Source of the DNA: Bacteroidota bacterium | Lineage (GTDB): Bacteria > Bacteroidota > Bacteroidia > Bacteroidales > UBA10428 | Assembly (NCBI GenBank): GCA_024640925.1 | Contig: JAHEEB010000116.1 | Coordinates: 1-6,737 of the forward strand | Direction: 5' to 3' | Length of the DNA stretch: 6,737 bases | Position numbers and translations under genes: made by a program | The notes under the pieces: model-generated | Database searches by the model: none | Told to the model about the DNA's origin: nothing | What the model saw: the letters and a program-made list of their open reading frames with translations, nothing else | Shown here: positions 1-6,680 of the stretch, one piece after another | Layout: each line of letters opens with the position of its first letter | Position numbering within the stretch: position 1 is the stretch's first letter

Positions 1-875
1 CCTTTGAAACTAGAAAGAAAGAAAAAAAGAAAAAAACCATAGAAATTAAACTTCATACTCCTTAAAAACAGGTCATCCTGTACTTTATATTTAATAGCAA
101 AATAGAACAGAACAATACCTGCCAAAGGTCCGGAAATAAATAATTGACTGTATATATAATTAAAAGTATGATCGAATTTATAAAATGAGGATCTCCCCAC
201 TAAATGATATTGAAAAGTTGGAAAATGATTTTCTATTTGCCAGAATAAGTGAGGCAAAAGTGCCAGAACTATAATGGTGGGAATAATCCAGAAAGTAAGT
301 CTTTTAAAAAGTTTAAGATTTGATAACAAAGTAAATATCAACACCAAAAGCCCATGATATTTGCTATACAACATTCCGCTTCCTGCAATTCCTAAAAAAA
401 CGGCTAACCACCATGTATTGGTTTGAAGGTATTTTTTATAGATCAGAAAAAATAATACTGAGAAAAAAACGACAGGAAGATCAGGTATTGCGAGAAATCC
501 GCCAATATGACTTTGAATAATGATTGCTGAAAGTAAAATTAGGAGAAGGAGGGAAATTTTTTTTATTTGATCTTTTAATAATAAGAAAATAAAAAACACT
601 GTCGTAACTCCCATTAAAGTTGTAATAATGCGAACTCCAAGTTCATTTTTAAATAATGAGTATCCTATTTTAATAAGCAAAGCAATTAATGGTGGATGAT
701 CGAAATATCCCCAATCGAGATGTCTTGAGTACATCCAATAATAAGCCTCATCATGTGCCAATTCGGTAAATGTAGCTTGTAACAGATTTACAATAAGCCA
801 AATAAAAAGAAAAGTAAAAACTATCTTTTGAGGATTTTGAGAATTATCAAGTTTATTTAAGAATCTGCTAAACAT
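1..875 (-). CDS. GT39/PMT-like integral membrane glycosyltransferase (N-terminal part, cut by window edge)
   Basis: The minus strand is open from an ATG at 875-873 to the window edge, giving 291 complete codons with no stop. The protein is very hydrophobic, with about 8-9 likely membrane segments (for example near residues 17-34, 82-101, 107-122, 132-148, 155-170, 193-211, 248-262 and 277-290). The first outside loop carries LAHDEAYYW (39-47) and WGYFDHPPL (55-63), the hallmark of the PMT_2/ArnT-like GT39 superfamily, in which the acidic residue of the DE pair (D42/E43) is catalytic. AIPDLP (129-134) and SKYHG (171-175) are further family-typical motifs. Family members move a sugar from a polyprenyl-phosphate carrier to a protein, lipid A or another glycan on the periplasmic face of the inner membrane. 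Donor and acceptor cannot be told from sequence alone. The missing C-terminal part should begin with the conserved region after SSFK (288-291). The gene is divergent from the exported protein at 953-1972. Family assignment is firm; the exact role is unknown. Confidence 0.9.
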   Translation of the reverse strand, partial: MFSRFLNKLDNSQNPQKIVFTFLFIWLIVNLLQATFTELAHDEAYYWMYSRHLDWGYFDHPPLIALLIKIGYSLFKNELGVRIITTLMGVTTVFFIFLLLKDQIKKISLLLLILLSAIIIQSHIGGFLAIPDLPVVFFSVLFFLIYKKYLQTNTWWLAVFLGIAGSGMLYSKYHGLLVLIFTLLSNLKLFKRLTFWIIPTIIVLALLPHLFWQIENHFPTFQYHLVGRSSFYKFDHTFNYIYSQLFISGPLAGIVLFYFAIKYKVQDDLFLRSMKFNFYGFFLFFFLSSFK

Positions 876-910
876 TAATACTTATTGTCTGCTTTGATTT
901 GGAATAAAGC

Positions 911-918
911 CAAAAATA
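911..918 (-). promoter_or_regulatory. Candidate -7 box for the GT39 gene
   Basis: On the minus strand, 918 to 911 reads TATTTTTG, an exact match to the Bacteroidota -7 consensus TAnnTTTG. It lies 35 nt upstream of the ATG at 875. A TTG at 933-931 is only 12 bp upstream of the box, too close for the usual spacing of about 17-23 bp, so the -33 element is not clear. The match is short and sits in AT-rich DNA, so chance is possible. No comparable well-spaced box is seen for the divergent gene at 953; the nearest is TTGATTTG at 894-901 with one mismatch and no -33 partner. Confidence 0.35.
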
Positions 919-952
919 ATATAATTATGCCAACTCTAATATTTTATTAAGA

Positions 953-1972
953 ATGATTAAGAAACTATTTTGTGTAGCAGGCATTTTTGCACTCCTTGAA
1001 ACAACATTATTTTGTCAGGAAATAACATGGAAGGCAGGCTTTAACAGCTTTTTTGATAATCGTGAGTATTTTAACAATTATATCAATCCCCAATCTATAT
1101 TGGGGGCCCGCACTTATGCTGAAGGTGGTTTGGCTATTGATAAATATAGCGAATTTAGTGTAGGTGTTGACTTTATGTATGAATTTGGTGCAAAAGTTAA
1201 GACAGATTATATACAACCGATACTATATTACCATTTTAATAATGACCCATTTGAAGTCTATATGGGAGCTTTTCAACGAAAAGGATTGTTTGAATTGCCA
1301 TATGTTCTGCAAACAGACACTTTTCAGTATTACAGGCCAAATGCTGAGGGAATATTCCTAAAAGCAGAAAAATCCTGGTTCTATCAAGAATTATGGCTTG
1401 ACTGGACTTCGAGACAAACCGATACAGTAAGAGAGACCTTTTTAATAGGAGGTACAGGCAAAATATGGAAGAATTCCTTATTTGCCCGATATGATTTTAT
1501 TATGTATCATTTTGCAGGACCTGCAATTAGTATACCTAATGATCACATCCGCGATAATGGTGGTTTCGATATTGTTGCAGGCTTGGATCTTTCTGACAAA
1601 ACATTTTTTGATACATTAACTATCAGTACAGGTTTAACTATGAGTTATGATCGCCTTCGTAATGTATATGATCTGGATCTTCGGTTCGGTAGTCTTAGCG
1701 AAATATTTCTTCTGTATAAAGGGTTGGGATTAAAAAACACTGTTTATTTCGGAGATGGTCAGGTTCAGATGGTGGGTGACGGAATGTACTCTGCTAAATT
1801 TTATGATCGGCTGGATTTTATATGGAATGTTTTTAGAGTTAGCAAAGTGAAAGCCCAGGTACAATTCTCACTACATTTCTTGCCAGAAACTTTAGATACT
1901 AGCCAGAAATTCGCAATATATCTGGATCTAAACGGCAGAAAAGATATTGGTAAAACCTCAAAACAAGATTAG
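953..1972 (+). CDS. Exported, probable outer-membrane beta-barrel protein of unknown function
   Basis: This is a 339-aa protein with an N-terminal signal peptide: MIKK, a hydrophobic stretch, then LFC-QE, with likely signal peptidase I cleavage after C21. The residue before the Cys is Phe, so it is not a lipobox. The mature part has no further hydrophobic helix and is rich in alternating, aromatic-heavy beta strands, for example FSVGVDFMYEFG (68-79), IQPILYYHF (87-95), SLFARYDFIMYHF (175-187) and AQVQFSLHFL (301-310). This is as expected for an outer-membrane barrel. Distinctive blocks are YYRPNAEGIF (126-135), ELWLDWTSRQT (146-156) and RETFLIGGTGK (160-170), which look like conserved family signatures, but I cannot name the family. 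The C-terminus (GKTSKQD) is polar and lacks the usual terminal aromatic, so the last strand may be the LDLNG region or the barrel assignment may be imperfect. The gene is divergent from the GT39 gene (77-bp gap) and convergent with the GH2 gene (5-bp gap). Being a gene and exported is well supported; function is unknown. Confidence 0.85.
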   Translation: MIKKLFCVAGIFALLETTLFCQEITWKAGFNSFFDNREYFNNYINPQSILGARTYAEGGLAIDKYSEFSVGVDFMYEFGAKVKTDYIQPILYYHFNNDPFEVYMGAFQRKGLFELPYVLQTDTFQYYRPNAEGIFLKAEKSWFYQELWLDWTSRQTDTVRETFLIGGTGKIWKNSLFARYDFIMYHFAGPAISIPNDHIRDNGGFDIVAGLDLSDKTFFDTLTISTGLTMSYDRLRNVYDLDLRFGSLSEIFLLYKGLGLKNTVYFGDGQVQMVGDGMYSAKFYDRLDFIWNVFRVSKVKAQVQFSLHFLPETLDTSQKFAIYLDLNGRKDIGKTSKQD

Positions 1973-1977
1973 AGAAT

Positions 1978-4821
1978 TTACTCAAAAAGTAATTTCTTCA
2001 ACTCACTAATACTTATTTCTTCTGACGGATTAAACAATTCGGACGAAATGTAATTATACAAAGATTGCTTGAATTGCTTTCCTTCAGGTTTTGAAGAAAT
2101 TGCTTCCAGATCTATTGGACAGACTATAACCTTTCCTCTGCTACACTTATATTCGAACAGCAGTCCTAATTTATGATTTCTGTCAATATTATCAATTACT
2201 TGTATTAACGGGCGATATGATTTGTTTGTTCCATCGAGAATTATCGGACGGCTGTTTTTAACAATAATCCACCATTGCCAGTTGGAATGTGCCTCAGTTG
2301 GAAAACCTGTAAACAACGGGTGTTTTGGATCGGTGAGTATGCCCATTGTACCCGGAGAAACCTGTTTGTTATTATCTACGGCTATTTTTGTAAACATTTT
2401 GTAATTCCAGAATTCCGAAATAAACTGGCCAGGAACTGAATTTTCCTTTATGCCTTCAAACTTTGGGACAATCAGAACAGTGCCGCCTTGTTTCAGCTTT
2501 GCCTCAATAGAAGGGTTAAGCTCCCTGGCAATAGTGAACGTTTGATTTATAAATGAATCTTTAATAATCGGATAAACCCATAAAGGGTATTCGTTCTTTG
2601 CAACCTTTCTGCTTATTTCAAGCTTTAAAGTCATTTTTGTGGCTTTTTCAACAGAAGGTAGTTTTAACGATACTGAGCCTATATTCTCAAGGTTACCTTG
2701 TTTAATTGTACTAATGTTATATTCACCCTGAGCAAAAATCTCGTTATTATTTTCTGAAATCAACTGCCACGATACCGTTCTGTTTGAAAGGTCTTTCCAG
2801 CCATAATTTGCAATATCAATTTCACCAAGAAAGTTTTCCCCGGCATTCCAGCAATATCTGTCCATTTTGCAAAGAACAACAATCCTATTACAAGATTCGC
2901 GAAAATCCTCAGGAGAAATCAATCCCTTGCTTTCCATAAAGGCATCCAGCATGCCAACCAGGGCAGTTCCCTGTCCGGGATAATCTTGTAAATCGAGAAG
3001 CTGAAAACCTCCAAATCCTTTAGTACGTAAAGCTATTTCAATATCTGCCTTATAGCAGATCGCTGCAAGGGCACCAGATTGTTGGAAGAAAGCATCAGCC
3101 TGGTCACCCATACCTGCTTTTTCAAGCTTGTTTTTAAAAAATTCAAGGTTTCGTGGTTTAAGTATACCCGTATATTTAGGTATTTCTTCAGAATATGGAG
3201 GATATACCTGATATTGACCTATTTCGTGACCAATAACAGGCACGGGAGAATTAGCAATTGCTCTTTCATAGGTAAAAGTGGTATTCGGATAAATTGTATT
3301 TAATATTCCTCCCTGCTTCGAATCAACATGCGAGATAGATCCTCTTACATCTGTGCTCAAATCATCGGCTTCCTTGCCTGTACGGAATGTTGTCCAGTAA
3401 TTATCACCTTCAGCATAAGAAGGATCCCAAAGCCGGTTGTTTGAACCCTGGGCAAAAAGAGGTCGAGAATCGTACTCCCTCAAACTGTCAACCATTTCTT
3501 TAAGTTTTCCTCTATCCTGCCATATTTCATTGCCAAGTGCAAACATAACAAACGAAGGATGGTTGCCATAATTATCTATGATTTCCTTTCCATAATGAAT
3601 CATCAATGCAACTTGGTTGCTATCTTTGACATCAAGAGCATACCAAATTGGCAATTCAGGTTGAAGGTATATTCCGGCAATATCAGCAGCTTCAAAAGCT
3701 GCCTCAGGCGGAGTCCATGAATGAAACCGATAATGATTAATGCCATATTCTTTAGCAATATCAAAAATATTGAGCCACTCATCAACATCCATTGCAGGAT
3801 AGCCTGTAAGAGGGAAAACACATGCATCGTGTTTTCCTCGTAAGAATGTAGTGAGTCCGTTAATATTGAATTGGCTTCCTTTTGTTTTAAACTCACGCAT
3901 TCCTGTACTAAAAACATAGTTATCGATGAGTACATTTTTAACATACAGCTCAACAGAAAACTGATAGAATGCCGGATTGAACTCGCTCCAATACTGAGTC
4001 TTATCGTTCATATCAAAGGTGAATTCGATAAGGGTATCTGACTTGATTTCAGAAATACTATACCATTGTTCGGGAATAGAATTCCTGTATTTATAGTTTT
4101 GTTCTATGGTTTTGATACAAATCCGCGCACCTTTTATTCTTTTACCAAAATGAGAAATGGTCGTTTTAAAAAGAAACTTGTTTTTTGATATGTCCGGAAA
4201 AGAAACAACATGGGTAATTCTTGTTTTTTCTGATGCTTCAATTTCAATTATACCTAAAATACCGTTCCAGTTTGTTTGTGTATCATCTGAATATGCATGA
4301 GATCCGGCAATTGGCAAGAGTTCTGGTGTATTATCCACTAAAATAGTAAGGGTGTGTTTTCCGGGTTTTACTATATCTGTGAGATCGTAAACCTGTTTGG
4401 TAAAAATCGATTTATTCTGACCTAAATATATCGTATCAATCCAAACCTTAGTAACCTTGGTTCTCTCAAGAATAAGTTCAATATGTTTCTTAACCCATGT
4501 TTCGGGAATTTCAATTGTTTTTCTGTACCAGGCAGATCCGGCATATATATAATCGCGATTTAACCCAAACTCATTGGTATCCTTATTTAGTTTCCCCTTC
4601 TTATTTTCTTCCATTGATCCAGGTAATAGAATGGAATCGTTCAACTTCATAGAAAACCATTTTTCACTTTTACCAACATTCATTGAATCTATTCCAAATT
4701 GCCAAATACCGCTTAAATCAATGTTTTCTCTTACAGAATCAAACTTTTCTGTGGAACAAGATATTAAAGATATCAAAAGGATACCTACATATAGTATAGT
4801 GAAACGTTGTGACCTTTCCAT
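1978..4821 (-). CDS. Glycoside hydrolase family 2 lipoprotein with extra C-terminal domain
   Basis: The product is 947 aa. A lipoprotein signal ends in the lipobox L19-I20-S21-C22, so the mature protein is lipid-anchored at C22; this also supports the ATG at 4821. The order of domains is: GH2 sugar-binding jelly roll (about 34-200, with SAWYRKTIEIP at 96-106 and NWNGILG at 184-190), Ig-like sandwich (about 201-312), catalytic TIM barrel (about 313-632), a second beta-sandwich (about 645-755) and a C-terminal alpha/beta domain (about 757-930). The barrel has the typical LRGKHDACVFPLTGYP block (327-342) and YRFHSWTPPEAAF (364-376). The proposed acid/base is E432 in FALGNEIW and the nucleophile E533 in VIGHEIGQY; both are present, so the enzyme should be active. 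GH2 enzymes are retaining exo-glycosidases (beta-galactosidase, -mannosidase, -glucuronidase and others); the substrate cannot be chosen here. Acidic residues after the Cys are few (STEK), so surface export is uncertain and it may face the periplasm. It lies downstream of, and in the same direction as, the gene at 5030-6430, across 208 bp. No SusC/SusD pair is nearby. Confidence 0.93.
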   Translation of the reverse strand: MERSQRFTILYVGILLISLISCSTEKFDSVRENIDLSGIWQFGIDSMNVGKSEKWFSMKLNDSILLPGSMEENKKGKLNKDTNEFGLNRDYIYAGSAWYRKTIEIPETWVKKHIELILERTKVTKVWIDTIYLGQNKSIFTKQVYDLTDIVKPGKHTLTILVDNTPELLPIAGSHAYSDDTQTNWNGILGIIEIEASEKTRITHVVSFPDISKNKFLFKTTISHFGKRIKGARICIKTIEQNYKYRNSIPEQWYSISEIKSDTLIEFTFDMNDKTQYWSEFNPAFYQFSVELYVKNVLIDNYVFSTGMREFKTKGSQFNINGLTTFLRGKHDACVFPLTGYPAMDVDEWLNIFDIAKEYGINHYRFHSWTPPEAAFEAADIAGIYLQPELPIWYALDVKDSNQVALMIHYGKEIIDNYGNHPSFVMFALGNEIWQDRGKLKEMVDSLREYDSRPLFAQGSNNRLWDPSYAEGDNYWTTFRTGKEADDLSTDVRGSISHVDSKQGGILNTIYPNTTFTYERAIANSPVPVIGHEIGQYQVYPPYSEEIPKYTGILKPRNLEFFKNKLEKAGMGDQADAFFQQSGALAAICYKADIEIALRTKGFGGFQLLDLQDYPGQGTALVGMLDAFMESKGLISPEDFRESCNRIVVLCKMDRYCWNAGENFLGEIDIANYGWKDLSNRTVSWQLISENNNEIFAQGEYNISTIKQGNLENIGSVSLKLPSVEKATKMTLKLEISRKVAKNEYPLWVYPIIKDSFINQTFTIARELNPSIEAKLKQGGTVLIVPKFEGIKENSVPGQFISEFWNYKMFTKIAVDNNKQVSPGTMGILTDPKHPLFTGFPTEAHSNWQWWIIVKNSRPIILDGTNKSYRPLIQVIDNIDRNHKLGLLFEYKCSRGKVIVCPIDLEAISSKPEGKQFKQSLYNYISSELFNPSEEISISELKKLLFE

Positions 4822-4842
4822 AATGAAATATAATTACGCTTT

Positions 4843-4850
4843 CAAAGATT
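4843..4850 (-). promoter_or_regulatory. Weak candidate -7 box for the GH2 gene
   Basis: On the minus strand, 4850 to 4843 reads AATCTTTG, seven of eight positions of TAnnTTTG, 21 nt upstream of the GH2 ATG. A TTG at 4868-4866 is 15 bp further upstream, slightly short of the usual spacing. The 208-bp gap (4822-5029) is otherwise AT-rich with no convincing gene. Because a terminator-like hairpin ends the upstream gene, the GH2 gene should need its own promoter, which is the main reason to list this weak match. Confidence 0.22.
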
Positions 4851-5018
4851 AAAAAACATTTCAAACAATTGTGAATTTATATAAAGAAAATGACATGATT
4901 TATCTAATTAACCTTCCTTTTTTATGTTGTATCAATTTTTTTGTCTCCTTTACTTTCTTATTTTAGGGCTCAAAAAAAACGTCAAATGAATAACGATTTG
5001 TGAATTTTAAGAATAATT

Positions 5019-5041
5019 AAAAACTTAAGTTAGAACTTAAG
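5019..5041 (-). terminator. Probable intrinsic terminator overlapping the stop codon of the 466-aa gene
   Basis: On the minus strand, 5041 to 5024 reads CTTAAGTT-CT-AACTTAAG, a perfect 8-bp inverted repeat. It can fold as a 7-bp stem with a TCTA tetraloop. It is followed directly by TTTTT (5023-5019) and then AATTATT. The last codons of the upstream gene form the 5' arm, and its TAA stop (5032-5030) starts in the loop. The stem has only two G-C pairs, so it is weak by E. coli standards. Position, symmetry and the T-run together favour a terminator or a 3'-end stabilising hairpin. Confidence 0.5.
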
Positions 5042-6430
5042 CCCTACACTAAATTCAATTCTTGATAAATTATCTATTTGATCCAAATCAAACTTTAAAT
5101 CATCAATTTTATATCTTTTCATAAATCCAAGAAAAATGGAAAGATCGATAAAAAAGCCTTGATCATTATCTGTGAAATTTAATCTGTTGGCAAAATTAAG
5201 ACCTGCATTTTTACCAATTAAAGTGAAACGATTACTATTAACTGATGTGTTGTTATGATAGTAAATAAAACCCGGAGATACATTGAATTCGTCATCAATA
5301 TGTGTGGATATTCTTTGTCGGAATGCGAAGTTCCATCCAAGATATAGGCAATGAATATTATCACTGGCGCTGTTTATGGTATTTCCGTCAATAACTACAT
5401 CTATACCAGAAATAGAATTCGATGTTACGAAATCTTTAATTAATAAACCTGTACCAAAATTTTCAGTTGGGTAATAATTAACATTAAACGCAAAAGCCAA
5501 ACCTGTACGCATGTCGTCATAATATTCTTTTAATTCCTTGGTATTATCAGGTGTTTTACCAATTAATACACCATAGGCAATTGAAAGATTTGTATTGATT
5601 TTTCTATATGAATTAGAATTCATATATTGACTTTTTGAGTTGGGATCTTGAAATTTCTCGTAATAAACAAAAAAGAGCCCAATCATATTGGTCTTATTGA
5701 TATTGGTCAAAATATTATTGGATGGAGCCGAAATAGTTGCTTCAAGAACTTTATTGGAAATAACCAATTTCTCACATTTTTTATATGTCCCTTGCGAGGT
5801 TAAAACATAGACCCCGGTTTTTTTTAAAGGATAATAGTTTTTATTATAAACAATATCTAAAATTTTTGATCTGCCGAGCATAGTCTTTATTGTTTCACCA
5901 TTATCAGCTTTATATTGGAAATAAACATTCTGATTATCTATCGAAAGAATAGTTGCATCAAATACCCGATGATCGATTGTAAGAATTTTTTGTTGTTTTA
6001 AACCATCACGATTCGATATAAGCTGTATTTCAGTATTGCTGAATTCCTGAATCTTTGGACTAGATAAGTTACCCTGAAAAAAGCATGCAAAAACATTTTT
6101 TGTTTCAATTTGTTTTGAAGCATAGATATTTCCCTCCTTATAAAAAATGAAATTATCATCAATTGCTTCAATCTCACAAAAAATAGTATCAAACTGCATT
6201 TCCGGTACAACGATTTCATTGATATCGGATAGCCTGATAACAGAAATCTGATTTTGGTAAACCTCTTTTGTTTTTTCAGAATTTACAGTTGTATATTTTA
6301 AAATATTATTGGCTAAAGAAATTTCTTTGCATTTAATTATTTTAAGATCAATTCTGGAAGTCACGATCATATCCTGGCAATAAGCTTTTGATATAGTAAA
6401 TAATAACAAAAAGAAGAAGATTTTTTTCAT
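5030..6430 (-). CDS. Exported protein with four beta modules and a C-terminal beta-barrel, function unknown
   Basis: The product is 466 aa. It starts with a clear signal peptide (MKKIFFFLLLFTISKAYC-QD, likely cut after C18; Y17 before the Cys argues against a lipobox). The N-terminal half holds four degenerate copies of a small beta module at about 21-74, 78-120, 147-197 and 207-258. Each has a strand with an exposed polar start, a turn, an I/V-x-Y/F strand, then an I-x-x-I-x-x strand: for example ISLANNILKY, IEAIDDNFIFY, ILSIDNQNVYF and LVISNKVLEA, each followed by a strand such as ISVIRL, VFACFF, ILDIVY or MIGLFF. From about residue 279 the sequence becomes long amphipathic strands (INTNLSIAYGVLIG, RTGLAFAFNVNYYP, CLYLGWNFAFRQRI, FFIDLSIFLGF) and ends RIEFSVGLKF with a terminal Phe, the usual barrel-insertion signal of outer-membrane proteins. 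I infer an outer-membrane barrel with a modular periplasmic N-terminus. I do not recognise a named family. It is followed by a hairpin terminator and then the co-directional GH2 gene. Confidence 0.85.
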   Translation of the reverse strand: MKKIFFFLLLFTISKAYCQDMIVTSRIDLKIIKCKEISLANNILKYTTVNSEKTKEVYQNQISVIRLSDINEIVVPEMQFDTIFCEIEAIDDNFIFYKEGNIYASKQIETKNVFACFFQGNLSSPKIQEFSNTEIQLISNRDGLKQQKILTIDHRVFDATILSIDNQNVYFQYKADNGETIKTMLGRSKILDIVYNKNYYPLKKTGVYVLTSQGTYKKCEKLVISNKVLEATISAPSNNILTNINKTNMIGLFFVYYEKFQDPNSKSQYMNSNSYRKINTNLSIAYGVLIGKTPDNTKELKEYYDDMRTGLAFAFNVNYYPTENFGTGLLIKDFVTSNSISGIDVVIDGNTINSASDNIHCLYLGWNFAFRQRISTHIDDEFNVSPGFIYYHNNTSVNSNRFTLIGKNAGLNFANRLNFTDNDQGFFIDLSIFLGFMKRYKIDDLKFDLDQIDNLSRIEFSVGLKF

Positions 6431-6433
6431 TTC

Positions 6434-6462
6434 TTGAAGGTAAATATCGACAAATACATTTG
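6434..6462 (+). promoter_or_regulatory. Candidate rightward Bacteroidota promoter
   Basis: TTG at 6434-6436 is followed after 18 bp by TACATTTG at 6455-6462. This is an exact match to the -7 consensus TAnnTTTG with spacing inside the TTG-N17-23 range known for Bacteroidota sigma-A promoters. It would start transcription near 6469 and read into 6470-6737, towards the possible gene start at 6716, leaving a leader of roughly 245 nt. It is the best-matching promoter in the window but still a short motif in AT-rich DNA. Confidence 0.4.
6451..6458 (-). promoter_or_regulatory. Candidate -7 box for the 466-aa protein gene
   Basis: On the minus strand, 6458 to 6451 reads TGTATTTG, seven of eight positions of TAnnTTTG, 20 nt upstream of the ATG at 6430. 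A TTTG at 6477-6474 lies 15 bp upstream, slightly close for a -33 element. The box overlaps the rightward -7 box, so the two would compete if both are used. Confidence 0.3.
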
Positions 6463-6662
6463 TTCGAAAAATACAAAAACTGTTTCATATGATACAATAA
6501 GTGAAAACTTTTTTTATATAAAGTTGTTAGTTGGTAGAAAATTGATGCCAGATTAATTGTAGGTTTAACCGAGATTTGTCAGTAGAAATATAAAAAACCA
6601 ATGAAATATTACACCTCTTTTGATTTAACTGAGCTTATAGTTGGTGAGATAAACGTTTATCA

Positions 6663-6680
6663 TATTCGATTTTTCGAATA
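6663..6680. repeat. Perfect inverted repeat, 7-bp arms and TTTT loop
   Basis: TATTCGA (6663-6669), TTTT (6670-6673), TCGAATA (6674-6680). It is not followed by a T-run on the plus strand (AATAATTAAAAAAAA follows), so it does not look like a rightward terminator. On the minus strand the T-rich run lies upstream, which also does not fit one. It sits 35 bp before the possible start at 6716, so a leader hairpin or an operator are possible readings. Confidence 0.5.

Noticed and set aside
14..36. A-rich run near the window start as a terminator T-run or slippage site
   Set aside because: It is inside the glycosyltransferase frame, encoding a Phe/Leu-rich membrane segment; the frame stays open through it.
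1013..1018. C21 of the 339-aa protein as a lipobox cysteine
   Set aside because: The residue before it is Phe; lipoboxes need a small residue (A, G or S) at that place. The same logic (Tyr before C18) excludes the 466-aa protein.
3603..3953. 116-codon open frame on the minus strand inside the GH2 gene, and similar frames at 1007-1216, 2222-2404, 3079-3303, 4574-4852 and 5998-6219
   Set aside because: All lie in other frames over well-supported genes, have unnatural composition and match no family. They are shadows of the real coding frames.
4904..4949. On the minus strand, AAAGGAG followed 9 nt later by a TTG-started 11-codon frame (MIQHKKGRLIR), a possible leader peptide for the GH2 gene
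   Set aside because: Bacteroidota make little use of Shine-Dalgarno sequences, the start would be TTG, and no attenuator hairpin lies between it and the GH2 start. Most likely chance purine-rich sequence.
6663..6680. Hairpin as an intrinsic terminator
   Set aside because: It is followed by A-rich, not T-rich, sequence on the plus strand, and on the minus strand the T-run is upstream of the hairpin.
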